A stretch of DNA of 64,000 nucleotides from Pseudogracilibacillus sp. (GCA_026169815.1 JAPFDT010000017.1:34421-98420); one strand, 5' to 3'. Numbered from the stretch's first letter, positions 17,294-27,461 are shown. The notes: a model not told the origin generated them from the letters alone. Translations and numbers: made by a program.

Positions 17294-18097
17294 TTATTTT
17301 ACAACATTGCTCAACTTACCTATCTTTTCGACTTCAACGACAATAACATCTCCGGATTCCATTGGACAACTGCCAGAAGGTGACCCAGTAGCTAGAACAT
17401 CGCCAGGTTCTAATGTCATTATTTGTGAAATCCAACTAATCAGGTAAGGGATTGAAAGGGACATTTGATTCGTATTCCCATCTTGCACGACTTTTCCATT
17501 TAATGTCGTTATGATTTGTAAATTTGTTGGGTCAATCCCTGTAACAATACAAGGCCCTAGAGGTCCAAATGTATCGAAACCTTTTCCACGTGTAAATTGC
17601 GGATCCGTTTTTGTGAGATCTCTAGCAGTAACATCATTAAAAATAGTACAGCCAAAAATATGAGTCATTGCATTTTCCTTCGAAATATTTCTTCCACGCT
17701 TGCCAATAATAAGGGCTACCTCTCCCTCCATCTCTACTTGATTCGTTAATCTTTTTGGTGGGAGAATAATCTCACCCTTATCAGGTATAATGGATGAACT
17801 TGGTTTTAAAAAAAGAAATGGTTCTTTGAGATTAGCAGTTCCTCCGGTTTCTCTTGCGTGTTCCGCATAGGTCCATCCAAAGTTAATAATTTTTGATGGT
17901 AATATAGGTGTTAAAATTTTTACATCATTATAGCGTACTTGTACATCGTCATATTGTAATTCGTTATTTAACAGATTAAGAAAACTATTAGATAGTTGTG
18001 AAATGACATCATTTTCAACAGTACCGTAGTGGATTTTTCCGTGAAGGTCTTCATATCGCACGATTTTTTGCGTTCTGGTCAGTACTTGCTCTATCAA
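17294..18097 (-). CDS. FAH-fold hydrolase/decarboxylase, likely acting on a keto-diacid
   Basis: 267 residues. The C-terminal FAH domain has the metal-binding glutamates in NQVEMEGEVALIIGKRGR and the aspartate in FNDVTARDL. FAHD1-like members decarboxylate or tautomerise oxaloacetate; others cleave acylpyruvates or hydrate-open catechol products. The typical GTPSGVG loop is altered to TGSPSGSCPMESG. Start TTG at 18097 with AAGGGAG nine bases upstream; an out-of-frame ATG just before it closes at once. Last gene of the operon, 19 bases after the beta subunit, so it probably handles the dehydratase product. Confidence 0.75.
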   Translation of the reverse strand: MIEQVLTRTQKIVRYEDLHGKIHYGTVENDVISQLSNSFLNLLNNELQYDDVQVRYNDVKILTPILPSKIINFGWTYAEHARETGGTANLKEPFLFLKPSSSIIPDKGEIILPPKRLTNQVEMEGEVALIIGKRGRNISKENAMTHIFGCTIFNDVTARDLTKTDPQFTRGKGFDTFGPLGPCIVTGIDPTNLQIITTLNGKVVQDGNTNQMSLSIPYLISWISQIMTLEPGDVLATGSPSGSCPMESGDVIVVEVEKIGKLSNVVK

Positions 18098-18116
18098 TAC
18101 ATGAGTCTCCCTTAAG

Positions 18117-18728
18117 TTATTTTATAAACCGTACTTGTTTACTAATTCGTTCGAATTGCTCTTCTTTTCTTTTATTGAATTCTACCTTATTTTCCTCGAA
18201 CACATTATTACCTTCTGCATCAATCGAAACAATTAGCGGGCCAAATTCTTTTACCTCACATACCCAAAGGGATTCAGGCATACCAAGATCTTTCCAATGC
18301 ACCTCTTTAATTCGCTCTACTTTTGTGGCAGCTAAAACAGCATTACCAGCTGGAAATACTACATGCATTGCTTTATGTTCCCGACACCCTTCTTCCGTAT
18401 TTTCCCCCATTCCACCTTTACCAATTATGAGTTTAACTCCAGTTTTTTCAATAAATTCCTTTTCAAATTTTTCCATTCTCATACTTGTTGTCGGTCCAAT
18501 AGAAATGATCTCATAATCTTCATTTCCGTGATCTTTTACGATTGGTCCTGCATGAAAAATTGCCATTCCTTGCAAATCGACAGGTAATGGAATGTTTTCT
18601 TCAATTAACCTACGATGTGCAACATCCCGGCAAGTGACTAATGTTCCGGACAAATAAATAATTTCACCTGTTTTAATATCTTGGAGATCTTCGTTTTTAA
18701 TTGGTGTTGTTAATACTTTTTTCTTCAT
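18117..18728 (-). CDS. Class I fumarase / L-tartrate dehydratase beta subunit
   Basis: 203 residues, the length of a separate beta subunit. It contains [20 protein letters not shown] near the start, then [10 protein letters not shown] and IGPTTSMRM, motifs of the swivelling Fe-S hydro-lyase domain. In two-subunit enzymes this part completes the active site of the alpha subunit. It overlaps the alpha gene by four bases (ATGA), a coupled pair. Fumarase, tartrate dehydratase and mesaconase cannot be told apart by motif alone. Confidence 0.88.
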   Translation of the reverse strand: MKKKVLTTPIKNEDLQDIKTGEIIYLSGTLVTCRDVAHRRLIEENIPLPVDLQGMAIFHAGPIVKDHGNEDYEIISIGPTTSMRMEKFEKEFIEKTGVKLIIGKGGMGENTEEGCREHKAMHVVFPAGNAVLAATKVERIKEVHWKDLGMPESLWVCEVKEFGPLIVSIDAEGNNVFEENKVEFNKRKEEQFERISKQVRFIK

Positions 18729-19624
18729 AGAGCCACCCCCACATGTGTACCAATTTCAAAGTTTAAATTCCGATCGAAAGTTATTTTCCCTCTCCTATGT
18801 GACCAGCAACCTGTATTGATTGCTACACCAATTGTCGATGGGTGTCTTGCTGTATTCACAACATTGACTCCCATTAATGATTTGGAGCCTTTCAAACCTT
18901 GAGGTCCAAGACCAATTTCATTTATACCATCTTCAAGTAACACTTCTAATTTTGCAGCATTTTCATTTTCATTCACACTATCAACAGGACGCATTAAAGC
19001 TTTTTTTGAGTTCATTGCTGCTGTTTCAACCGATGTACCTACACCTACACCTACAAGAAGTGGTGGACAAGCATTTAGTCCATAAGTTGTCATTCTGTCT
19101 AGTACAAATTTTACGACTCCTTCATATCCTTCACCAGGCATTAGGACGGTTGCCATTCCTGGCAATGTACATCCACCTCCAGCCATATATGTGTATATTT
19201 CTACTTCATCACTATTTTCTTCAATTTCCCAAAAAATACTAGGAGTGCCATTTCCAATGTTTTTCCCTGTATTATATTCATCAAAAGTTTCAACCGAATT
19301 ATGACGTAAAGGTGTTTCTTGTGTCGATTTATATACGCTATTTCTTAAAATTTTTTCGAGCTGTCCTATTAGTGGAAAGTCCTCTCCACATTTTATCATG
19401 AACTGAAGCACTCCTGTATCTTGACATGATGGTCTTTTTAAGTCATATGCCAATTCTTGATTACTCTCCATTGTTTCATAAATTACTTTTGCTAAAGGAT
19501 TTGTTTCTTCTTCACTTAGCTCTTTCAATCTTTTTTCCACATCCTTTGGCAGTTTATAACTTACAAGAGAAATGAATTTTGACATTAAGTTTGTCATCTT
19601 TTCTACATTTTGAACTTTAGACAT
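18725..19624 (-). CDS. Class I fumarase / L-tartrate dehydratase alpha subunit
   Basis: 299 residues from the ATG at 19624 (AAAGGAGAG upstream; an earlier frame start adds an unlikely 32 residues). Three cysteines for a [4Fe-4S] cluster are seen in [16 protein letters not shown] and [11 protein letters not shown]. Such hydro-lyases remove water from malate, L-tartrate or methylmalate-type acids. The separate alpha and beta subunits, a dedicated carrier and an FAH enzyme favour tartrate or a related hydroxy-diacid over central-cycle fumarase. Confidence 0.88.
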   Translation of the reverse strand: MSKVQNVEKMTNLMSKFISLVSYKLPKDVEKRLKELSEEETNPLAKVIYETMESNQELAYDLKRPSCQDTGVLQFMIKCGEDFPLIGQLEKILRNSVYKSTQETPLRHNSVETFDEYNTGKNIGNGTPSIFWEIEENSDEVEIYTYMAGGGCTLPGMATVLMPGEGYEGVVKFVLDRMTTYGLNACPPLLVGVGVGTSVETAAMNSKKALMRPVDSVNENENAAKLEVLLEDGINEIGLGPQGLKGSKSLMGVNVVNTARHPSTIGVAINTGCWSHRRGKITFDRNLNFEIGTHVGVAL

Positions 19625-19679
19625 ATAAAACTCTCCTTTTAAAAATTTATTGAAGATAATGAATAGATACCGTCTATCT

Positions 19680-20954
19680 TTATGGATAGAACGGAAATAA
19701 AATTGGTAATAAAATAGCACTTACAATTATGGAAAGGATTACCAATGGAGCCCCAGCTTTAACAAAATCGTTAAATGTAAAACCTCCAATACCATATACC
19801 ATTGTGTTTGCTGGCATTGCTATCGGTGTAGCAAATGCAAAAGATCCTCCGATAACAGTGGCCATTAAAACGGCTTTTGGATCCGTCCCTAATGCACTAG
19901 AAATCGATAACCCAATTGGCACTAATAATGCTGTTGTAGCAGTGTTCGACATGAAGTTTGTCATCACTGCAGAAATAACTAATATTACTATTAACAGCAT
20001 AATTGGGGATGGATTATTGCCTAAAACTGCAAGGATTGTATCTGCAATTACTTTTCCTGCACCAGAAACCTCCATCGACCTTGCTAAAGCAAGTGATCCT
20101 ACAAAAAGTAAAATCGTATTCATATCAATAGATCTAAGTGCCTCTCTTTCAGAAATCACATTTGTCGCTACTAAGATTAATGCTCCGAACCATGCAGAAA
20201 CATATAATTTAACCCCAATTTGTTTTTCAAAAACCATAGCGATTATTGTAATAATTAGAACAATTAAAGCAATCCGCTGTCTCCATTTCGATACATTTGA
20301 ATAGTCAACTTGTTTACTATACACAGAGTTTTTATCTAATGGATCGTCCTCTCGATTAGGTAAAAACTTATAACCAATTAAAACGAAATACAGAATACCG
20401 ATAATGAGCATTGGGAGCCCAATTTTTGCATATTCAAAAAATCCAAATTCTAAACCGATATCTTGCAGTGCTGATTGGGCAATCATATTACCTGGTGCAC
20501 CAATTAAACTAAGATTACCACCTAGTGCTGCCGCCATCACTAGTGGTAGCAGTAATTTAGATCGTGCAAATCCGGACTTAGCGGCTATACCTATTAAAAC
20601 AGGAATAAGCACGGCGGCTGTTCCTGTATTAGAAAGGAAGCCAGACATAGTTCCCGTAACAACCATCACAGTAACGATGAGCTGTCTCTCTGTTTTTGCA
20701 AATTTTGTGACTATCACTCCAACTCTTTGGGCCATCCCAGTATCGAAAAAGGCAGCTCCTATAATAAACATCGCCATGAATAAAAGAACATTACCATCAA
20801 CAAAACCTGCAAAAGCTTCCTCGGGTTTTAAAACCCCTGTTAATGTAAGTCCTACAGCCACGATCATTGCGGTGATAGAAAGCGGTATTTTCTCCCAGGC
20901 AAACATAATAATAGCGAAAATTAAAAATACTAGTGTAATAGTTTCAGGACTCAC
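19680..20954 (-). CDS. DASS/SLC13-type dicarboxylate transporter
   Basis: 424 residues with paired SNT motifs, SNTGTAAVLIP and SNTATTALLVP, that bind carboxylate and sodium in the divalent anion:sodium symporter family. About 11-12 helices. Start is GTG at 20954 after AAAGGGGGA. First gene of the operon, 55 bases before the dehydratase alpha gene. It is the likely importer (or antiporter) of the acid that the operon breaks down, such as tartrate, malate or succinate. Confidence 0.85.
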   Translation of the reverse strand: MSPETITLVFLIFAIIMFAWEKIPLSITAMIVAVGLTLTGVLKPEEAFAGFVDGNVLLFMAMFIIGAAFFDTGMAQRVGVIVTKFAKTERQLIVTVMVVTGTMSGFLSNTGTAAVLIPVLIGIAAKSGFARSKLLLPLVMAAALGGNLSLIGAPGNMIAQSALQDIGLEFGFFEYAKIGLPMLIIGILYFVLIGYKFLPNREDDPLDKNSVYSKQVDYSNVSKWRQRIALIVLIITIIAMVFEKQIGVKLYVSAWFGALILVATNVISEREALRSIDMNTILLFVGSLALARSMEVSGAGKVIADTILAVLGNNPSPIMLLIVILVISAVMTNFMSNTATTALLVPIGLSISSALGTDPKAVLMATVIGGSFAFATPIAMPANTMVYGIGGFTFNDFVKAGAPLVILSIIVSAILLPILFPFYP

Positions 20955-21034
20955 AATGAATATTCCCCCTTTAAATAATTATTCCTATGGAAGTATCTCG
21001 CTGATTAGTAGTTCTTGTAAATAAGATAAATGAA

Positions 21035-21048
21035 TGTAAACGCTTTTA
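21035..21048 (+). promoter_or_regulatory. Candidate cre site for CcpA
   Basis: TGTAAACGCTTTTA fits the catabolite-responsive element consensus with one mismatch. It lies about 85 bases before the transporter start, where it could impose carbon catabolite repression on the operon. Confidence 0.55.
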
Positions 21049-21139
21049 CTATCCGATAATTTAGCAGTAGTTAGGAATATCTTATGTCAATTCCGTTTTT
21101 TAAGTTAGGGAGTAAAGATAAAATCATAAAAATACCCCC

Positions 21140-21178
21140 TATATTAAAGTTGATAAACATTCATATAGAGGGAGCCCT
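21140..21178 (-). terminator. Terminator-like hairpin after the AraC gene
   Basis: Stem CCCTCTATAT / ATATAGGGGG with a T-rich tail on the minus strand. The rest of 20955-21241 holds only the cre candidate and promoter-like AT-rich DNA. Confidence 0.5.
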
Positions 21179-21241
21179 TAATACATATATTATTTTTTCA
21201 TTCTTAAAAAATACCTTAGTCAATATTTAAGAAAATTATTT

Positions 21242-22294
21242 TTATTGAATTTTTTTAATTTTTAAAAGAGTGTCATGTAGAGCTTTTTCTATTTCTTTTA
21301 TATATTGAGAGTTTTGATTTACTAATGTTTCTTTTTCAATAACTTCCGGGCTATCATAGTTTGGTAAATTATCTTTCTGTTTTTGCTTCAGAATCTCGTT
21401 ATATTCCTTTTCTGTTAAGTATGTTTTTTCCTTTAACATATTAATCAATACCTTTCCAGTAGTTAAATACCCCCGATATTCTGAAGGTGTTTTACCAAAA
21501 CTTTTTTTGAAAGTTGTATTAAATGCCTTTACTTCGGAAAAACCATGTGTTAGAGCAATGTCGGCTATTTTATCATCAAAATTTGCTAGTGCATAGGTAG
21601 CTTCTCTTAATCTAACCCTTGTAAGATAATCGTAGTAATTGATACCTAACTGTTCTTTTACGATTTGCGAAATATAGCTTTTATGGTATCCCGATACTTT
21701 TGATAAATCATCTAAAGTTATTCTCTGTTTATAATTTTCATTAATAAATTCAATAATCTCCTTCACAACTTCGGTTTTTTCTTTATGACCGGCTATATCT
21801 GTCGATGACATTTCTTTCGGAGAAAAATACATTACAAGTGTTGTCGCTAGTTGATGCAATAAGCTTTCAAAGTATATATTCTCTGGTGGTGTCTTTGCAT
21901 CTATTGCTTTCATCATGTCGACTGAAAGTTTTCTTAGTTTATTAAATCGCATATCATCTCTAGTCTTGGAATTTGATATACAAGTAAAGTGTAATAAGCG
22001 ATAGTTAGGATAATAAGATTGAAAATAGATTGGATCCAGATGAATAAGCATAGCAACTGATTCTGGTGTCTTGGCAAGAGTAGCATGTCCTACATTCGGA
22101 TTAATTAAAATAACATCATCTTCTTCTAAAATATAGTGCTGATTGTCGATGCTTACCTCAATATTCCCACGAAGAACAATAATTAGCTCAATGGCTTTAT
22201 GCCAATTATAATGATAGGCGTTTATATAATAGACATATTGAGTAACATCGATATCTCTTTGTTTATTTTTCCAACTATGATGCATTAATTTCAT
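21242..22294 (-). CDS. AraC-family regulator with N-terminal cupin
   Basis: 350 residues. The first 110 form a cupin-type ligand domain (HKAIELIIVLRGNIEVSID, then NPNVGHATL). The double helix-turn-helix is at about residues 200-285, including ITLDDLSKVSGYHKSYISQI and IADIALTHGFSEVKAFNTTF, ending in the usual GKTPSEYR. A 65-residue charged tail follows, longer than usual. It stands just upstream of the diacid operon on the same strand and is the likely local activator, with the imported acid as candidate ligand. ATG start, GGGGTGA upstream. Confidence 0.85.
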   Translation of the reverse strand: MKLMHHSWKNKQRDIDVTQYVYYINAYHYNWHKAIELIIVLRGNIEVSIDNQHYILEEDDVILINPNVGHATLAKTPESVAMLIHLDPIYFQSYYPNYRLLHFTCISNSKTRDDMRFNKLRKLSVDMMKAIDAKTPPENIYFESLLHQLATTLVMYFSPKEMSSTDIAGHKEKTEVVKEIIEFINENYKQRITLDDLSKVSGYHKSYISQIVKEQLGINYYDYLTRVRLREATYALANFDDKIADIALTHGFSEVKAFNTTFKKSFGKTPSEYRGYLTTGKVLINMLKEKTYLTEKEYNEILKQKQKDNLPNYDSPEVIEKETLVNQNSQYIKEIEKALHDTLLKIKKIQ

Positions 22295-22368
22295 AAAATC
22301 ACCCCAATATTAATCCTATTAAAATGGTGAATCAATTTCATAATAGGATAATTCGTTCTATAATAAAT

Positions 22369-22396
22369 ACTGTTAGTGAAAAAATTCACTAACAGT
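22369..22396. repeat. Perfect inverted repeat between fmdA-like and araC genes
   Basis: ACTGTTAGTGAA / TTCACTAACAGT with a 4-base loop. It lies 75 bases before the AraC start, overlapping its putative promoter region, and 120 bases after the amidase stop, so it may be an operator or a weak terminator. Confidence 0.55.
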
Positions 22397-22518
22397 ACAG
22401 TACTTTGGTGAGGACGTAGGTCATAAAGCAAAATTAGATTATATATTCATTTAGAAATTTTATGAATAAGAAAACAGCTTAATTTTTCCGATTAAAACCA
22501 TTTGATAAAGGGCCCAAA

Positions 22519-23478
22519 TTATTTTGTGAAAATTGCTTTCGGTAAAAAGGCAGACACAACTAAATTTGGCTGGTTAACGATTTGACTAATACGTAAATCG
22601 ACAGCAACACTACATAACATATAAGCTTCTTGTTCTGTCATGCCGTATGTTTGTACAATATGTTCAATCATGTAGCGTATCGCACTTTGCGAGGCATTTA
22701 ATAAATCGGGCCCATGTCCTGTCGTAACAAAATATCCCATGCTATCCGCTTCTGGTGTTGGTGGTCCAGATATTTCATAACGTGGTTCTTGAATCGTTTT
22801 CCCTTTATGCAAGGTAAATTTCACAGTTGCCTCCATCGACGCTTCAATTGCTGAACCACACACTTCTCCGTCTCCTTGGGCTGCGTGCGTATCACCAATT
22901 GAAAACAACGCGCCTTCCACTAAGACAGGTAAATAAAGTTTTGCTCCACTAACGAGATGTCGAGTATCCATATTTCCACCATTATGACGAGGTGGTAAAA
23001 TTCCGTGATTACCCGGTTCTTCTAACGCGACCCCAATTGTTCCTGGAAAAGGTTTTATAAATAAATCAATACCATGAAGAAATTCTGCACGATGGCGATT
23101 AGCTAAATCATACGTTTTAATAGCCGCTTCAGGAAAATCATCTGCTAATAAACCGAAGCCTGGGATAATGGCCGTCCAACCCCAATCAAGCTGTTTAAAA
23201 TCAATAATCTCTACTTCTAATGTATCACCAGGTTTTGCTCCTTTTACATAAACAGGACCTGCAACTGGATTGACTGTTTTAAAGTTAATATTTTCAACAT
23301 CTTCTTTTGTTGACTGTTTCGTAAACTGCCCATCAGATGATTCGATAATCTGATAACTTATCGTTTGACCTGAATCCACTTCCGCAATTGGCTGAATAGA
23401 GTTATCCCAACCATAATGTTTGTGCGAATGAAAGTCATGAATCGTTAAATACGGTTGATTGTGATGATGAACTGACAT
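22519..23478 (-). CDS. Acetamidase/formamidase family protein
   Basis: 319 residues. It carries family motifs GPVYVKGAKPGDTLEVEI, GNHGILPPRHNGGNMDTRHL and DTHAAQGDGEVCGSAIE. The last contains the metal- and amide-contacting histidine/aspartate cluster. FmdA-like enzymes hydrolyse formamide or short-chain amides to ammonia and acid. The first seven residues include three consecutive-type histidines (MSVHHHNQ), a minor oddity. Single gene with an AAAGGGG site. Confidence 0.88.
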   Translation of the reverse strand: MSVHHHNQPYLTIHDFHSHKHYGWDNSIQPIAEVDSGQTISYQIIESSDGQFTKQSTKEDVENINFKTVNPVAGPVYVKGAKPGDTLEVEIIDFKQLDWGWTAIIPGFGLLADDFPEAAIKTYDLANRHRAEFLHGIDLFIKPFPGTIGVALEEPGNHGILPPRHNGGNMDTRHLVSGAKLYLPVLVEGALFSIGDTHAAQGDGEVCGSAIEASMEATVKFTLHKGKTIQEPRYEISGPPTPEADSMGYFVTTGHGPDLLNASQSAIRYMIEHIVQTYGMTEQEAYMLCSVAVDLRISQIVNQPNLVVSAFLPKAIFTK

Positions 23479-23632
23479 ATTAACTACCCCTTTATAAAGT
23501 ATGTTACTTCTATTGAATCATGAAAAAGCCTTTCTGAAAAGACATGTCACTAAAAATTCATCTGTATAAATTAACAAATGGTTCAGAACAATGTATAATC
23601 TTACTTATACTATACTTTAGGAAGTGAATACA

Positions 23633-24730
23633 TTGACGACAAATAAAAAAAGAGCATATAACTTTAATGCTGGACCAGCTGCTATTCCATTATCTGTTTT
23701 AGAAAATGCACAAAGCGAATTAACAGATTTCCAAGGAACAGGCATGTCTATTATGGAACTAAGCCATCGTAGTAATGACTATGAAGCAGTACATAATGCA
23801 GCAATCGAACGTTTAACAAAACTATATAACATTCCAGAAAACTATGAAATCCTGTTTCTTCAAGGTGGAGCAAGTACACAGTTTGCGACAATCCCAATGA
23901 ACTTCTTAACACCAGATACAGAAGCGAATTATGTCATGACAGGATCATGGTCAGAAAAAGCAATTAAAGAAGCAAATTTATTTGGTAAAACAAGAATCAC
24001 TGCAAGTTCTGAATCAGATCAGTATCGCTACATCCCTACAGTATCACAAACAGATATTGATAAAAATGCTGCTTATGTTCATATTACGACAAATAATACG
24101 ATTTATGGAACACAGTGGCAGACGTTTCCTGAATTAAATGACGTGCCACTTATTGCAGATATGTCGAGTGATATTATGTCTAAACCTATTAACATTGAAC
24201 AATTCGATATTATTTATGCAGGTGCACAAAAAAACTTAGGTCCTTCAGGGATTACAGTCGTCATTATTAAAAAAGATTTATTAGAAAAGGGAAATACAAA
24301 TATCCCGACAATGTTTCAATACAAAACACATGCAAAAGCAAATTCACTTTACAATACACCACCTACTTTCGGTATTTATATGTTAGGTGAAGTATTAAAA
24401 TGGATTGAAGAACAAGGTGGCTTAGAAGCTGTTGCTAAAAATAATGAAGAAAAAGCCGCGCTCCTTTATAATGTCATTGATGAAAGTGATGGATTTTACG
24501 TAGGACATGCTGAAAAAGAAAGCCGTTCTCTAATGAACATTACATTCCGTTTACAAGACGAATCATTAGAAGTACAGTTTTTAGACGAGGCGAAAGAAGC
24601 TGGCTTTGTTGGCTTGAACGGTCACCGCTCAGTCGGCGGATGCAGAGCATCAACATATAACGCAGTTCCCTACGAAACATGTAAAGCTTTAAGTGAATTT
24701 ATGATAAGTTTTATGAAACGAAATAAATAA
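23633..24730 (+). CDS. serC: Phosphoserine aminotransferase
   Basis: 365 residues from the TTG at 23633; AGGAAG lies eight bases before it, whereas the upstream GTG at 23624 overlaps that site. Family start AYNFNAGPAAIPLSVLE, PLP lysine in YAGAQKNLGPSG, and the C-terminal GHRSVGGCRASTYNA with substrate arginines. It converts 3-phosphohydroxypyruvate and glutamate to phosphoserine in serine synthesis. serA and serB are not in view. A strong terminator follows. Confidence 0.96.
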   Translation: MTTNKKRAYNFNAGPAAIPLSVLENAQSELTDFQGTGMSIMELSHRSNDYEAVHNAAIERLTKLYNIPENYEILFLQGGASTQFATIPMNFLTPDTEANYVMTGSWSEKAIKEANLFGKTRITASSESDQYRYIPTVSQTDIDKNAAYVHITTNNTIYGTQWQTFPELNDVPLIADMSSDIMSKPINIEQFDIIYAGAQKNLGPSGITVVIIKKDLLEKGNTNIPTMFQYKTHAKANSLYNTPPTFGIYMLGEVLKWIEEQGGLEAVAKNNEEKAALLYNVIDESDGFYVGHAEKESRSLMNITFRLQDESLEVQFLDEAKEAGFVGLNGHRSVGGCRASTYNAVPYETCKALSEFMISFMKRNK

Positions 24731-24743
24731 CCAAACTTTCTTA

Positions 24744-24776
24744 AACGTCTAGGTTTAACTTCTAGGCGTTTTTTCA
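24744..24776 (+). terminator. serC terminator
   Basis: Stem AACGTCTAG / CTAGGCGTT then T6. Confidence 0.85.
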
Positions 24777-24947
24777 TTTTCTTCCACTGTCAACCCCTTC
24801 ATTCATCCTACTTTGAACTAATCTCTCCTCCTGCAACCTCTATAAAATTTTAGCGATTTTTGTTTAGTTTTGACAATCAGAGGGTAATCTAACGATACAT
24901 ATGCATATGTAGCATAATAAAATATATCTTCAAGAAAGGATTGTGTT

Positions 24948-26480
24948 ATGAGAAAATTAACAGCTGTATTTATAGCTTCATTTATACTCTGTATTATTTT
25001 TATTTTATGGGGCGCCTTTGCACCTGATAATTTGGAAACAGTATCATCTGCTGCCCAAAGCTTCATACAAACTAATTTCGGTTGGTTCTATTTAATTTCT
25101 GCAAGTATTATTTTACTATTCGTCATTTATTTAGCATTTTCTAAATATGGTAATATTAAATTAGGTAAAGACGATGAAGAGCCTGAATATAGTCGTTTTA
25201 GTTGGTTTGCCATGTTATTTAGTGCTGGTATGGGAATTGGACTTGTCTTTTGGGGAGTAGCCGAACCAGTTTCTCACTATTTTGTCCCGCCTTATGGCGA
25301 TCCCGAAACAGCTGAAGCCGCTGAGGCAGCTTTACAATTCTCCTTCTTCCATTGGGGATTTCACCCTTGGGGAATATATGCCCTCATCGCATTATCATTA
25401 GCTTATTTCAAGTTTAGAAAAGACGCACCTGGTACAATTAGTGCCACATTCTATCCATTAATTGGCGATCGTGTCAAAGGGCCGATTGGCAAAACGATTG
25501 ATACAATTGCTGTTTTTGCTACCGTTTTTGGTGTTGCTACTTCACTTGGATTAGGTGCCATCCAAATTAATGGTGGACTTACTTACTTAAATGGAAATAT
25601 TCCAGATAGTTTTATCACACAAATGATTATTATTATTGCTGTAACTATTCTATTTATGCTTTCAGCTATTTCAGGAATTGGACGGGGTATTAAATGGCTA
25701 AGTAATGCAAATATTGCTGTCGCTATTTTATTAATGTTTTTCTTCCTATTTATGGGACCGACAACATTTTTACTCGATTTATTTACAACGACAATCGGTA
25801 AATACATTCAAACATTACCGCAAATTAGTTTTCGTTTAGCCCCTTTCAGTGAAACTGGAGATGCTTGGATTCAAGGATGGACTGTATTTTATTGGGCTTG
25901 GTGGATTGCTTGGTCACCATTTGTCGGAACGTTCATTGCTCGTATATCACGTGGACGTACAATTCGTGAATTTATTATCGGTGTACTCGCTGTGCCGACT
26001 ATTTTTAGTGCATTATGGTTTGCTGTATTTGGTGGTACTGGTATTTATTTCGAAATGTTTAATGATGCAGGTATATGGGAGGCAATGGAACATGGTGATT
26101 ATACAGAAATAGCGTTATTCTCAACATTAGGTGAATTACCTTTTGCGACGATTGCTACTGTATTATCTATCGTGTTAATTAGTACATTCTTTATTACATC
26201 TGCTGACTCAGCAACGTTTGTTATTGGAATGCAAACGACGAACGGAATGTTTAATCCACCACTGAAAATTAAATTAGTTTGGGGATTAATTCAATCATCA
26301 GCTGCTGCTGTGTTATTATGGTCTGGGGGATTAAATGCGTTACAAACCGCCTCCATTGTTGCGGCCTTCCCATTCGTATTCATCTTGTTATTTATGATGG
26401 TATCCTTACAAAAAGGATTAAGCGAAGAGGAAGCAGAAAAGCGAGCAGCCGGAAAAACAAAAGAAAAGAAAACTTTTTAA
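24948..26480 (+). CDS. BCCT-family glycine betaine/osmolyte transporter (copy 1)
   Basis: 510 residues, 12 helices, the length of OpuD. It contains GMGIGLVFWGVAEPVSHY and WAWWIAWSPFVGTFIARISR, which form the sodium site and the tryptophan box for trimethylammonium substrates. These carriers import glycine betaine or related solutes with sodium under osmotic stress. The short C-terminal tail is highly charged (EEEAEKRAAGKTKEKK), the part used for osmosensing in relatives. AAGGATTG ribosome site. A second, closely similar copy follows 1 kb downstream. Confidence 0.92.
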   Translation: MRKLTAVFIASFILCIIFILWGAFAPDNLETVSSAAQSFIQTNFGWFYLISASIILLFVIYLAFSKYGNIKLGKDDEEPEYSRFSWFAMLFSAGMGIGLVFWGVAEPVSHYFVPPYGDPETAEAAEAALQFSFFHWGFHPWGIYALIALSLAYFKFRKDAPGTISATFYPLIGDRVKGPIGKTIDTIAVFATVFGVATSLGLGAIQINGGLTYLNGNIPDSFITQMIIIIAVTILFMLSAISGIGRGIKWLSNANIAVAILLMFFFLFMGPTTFLLDLFTTTIGKYIQTLPQISFRLAPFSETGDAWIQGWTVFYWAWWIAWSPFVGTFIARISRGRTIREFIIGVLAVPTIFSALWFAVFGGTGIYFEMFNDAGIWEAMEHGDYTEIALFSTLGELPFATIATVLSIVLISTFFITSADSATFVIGMQTTNGMFNPPLKIKLVWGLIQSSAAAVLLWSGGLNALQTASIVAAFPFVFILLFMMVSLQKGLSEEEAEKRAAGKTKEKKTF

Positions 26481-26495
26481 ACAGGAGGGTAAATT

Positions 26496-27164
26496 ATGAA
26501 ATTAATTAACGTTCGCCGAGGACAGTTTGTTTATTATGAAAATAAACTACACAAAGTCTACTCGGTTAATCCATTTTTAAGAAATTCTATTCACATTGCA
26601 CGGTTAAATGATTTCGAACAAGAGTTAGTAAAAGCAAAGGAAATAAATTATTATCGTCCAAAACATCTCGATAGTTTCATTTGTAATGGTCAGCGTTTTA
26701 CATTAGATAAAGACAAACGAGCTGGTGTTGGTGATTATATTCTAGTTATTAATCCACGTCCTGACTCTTTAGATCACCATCACTTACATGCCATTGAACT
26801 TGTATCATCTTTGGAAGACAATGGTGTAATTAGTAATAAATCAAACGGGATTAAACATAACGAATATTGGGTCATGCTTCCAGGATTATTAGAAGGTGCG
26901 ACTAAAATTGACCATCAATTTTCTGAAGAAGAGGAAGAAGAAATCGCACACGTACTAGCAGACGATCCTGTTATCCAACCAGAAGATCCCCTTCCAAAGA
27001 TTGGGGATATTTTCCAACAAAATGATAGTGATCCACTTTTTCAAGGAGTGGTCATTGCTATTGAAGGAAGAACCATTCACCTCGGTGGCAACATTGTCGT
27101 TCCTGCCGAAGAATTAGTCGATACAGACAAATGGACTTTCGTACTTAACGTATATCAACCATAA
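26496..27164 (+). CDS. Unknown cytoplasmic protein between two BCCT genes
   Basis: 222 residues, no membrane segment or signal peptide. It opens with MKLINVRRGQFVYYENKLHK, a small beta-rich stretch like an SH3/KOW-type barrel, and has a second similar module near the end (PLFQGVVIAIEGRTIHLGGN). An acidic patch EEEEEEIA lies at about residue 150. I recognise no family. It starts 15 bases after copy 1 of the transporter with AGGAGGG, so it is co-transcribed, and it is closed by a terminator. A role linked to osmolyte uptake is context only. Confidence 0.75.
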   Translation: MKLINVRRGQFVYYENKLHKVYSVNPFLRNSIHIARLNDFEQELVKAKEINYYRPKHLDSFICNGQRFTLDKDKRAGVGDYILVINPRPDSLDHHHLHAIELVSSLEDNGVISNKSNGIKHNEYWVMLPGLLEGATKIDHQFSEEEEEEIAHVLADDPVIQPEDPLPKIGDIFQQNDSDPLFQGVVIAIEGRTIHLGGNIVVPAEELVDTDKWTFVLNVYQP

Positions 27165-27183
27165 ACATAATAGATAAAGAAGA

Positions 27184-27219
27184 CTGTAGACATGCATTAT
27201 TTTGTCTACAGCTTTTTTA
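27184..27219 (+). terminator. Terminator of the first BCCT operon
   Basis: Stem CTGTAGAC / GTCTACAG then CTTTTTT. The following 240 bases to the next gene show no other feature. Confidence 0.85.
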
Positions 27220-27461
27220 TCTGTTATTTACTTTTCAGTTTATACAAAACCACGAATAATAATAACGCCATTATTTTCTATTCAACTGAATAAGTGTTAT
27301 CTATCTTTAAAATATCAAAGTAAAATGTTAGACTGTACAAGGTAACTTTAGTCCCTATTTAAAGGTATCATTCTACATCCTTTTAATTAACAAGTGGATC
27401 AATTTTTATGTAAGTTACATATATTATATTTTTTCAACTATAACAGAGAAGGGGTATCTAA

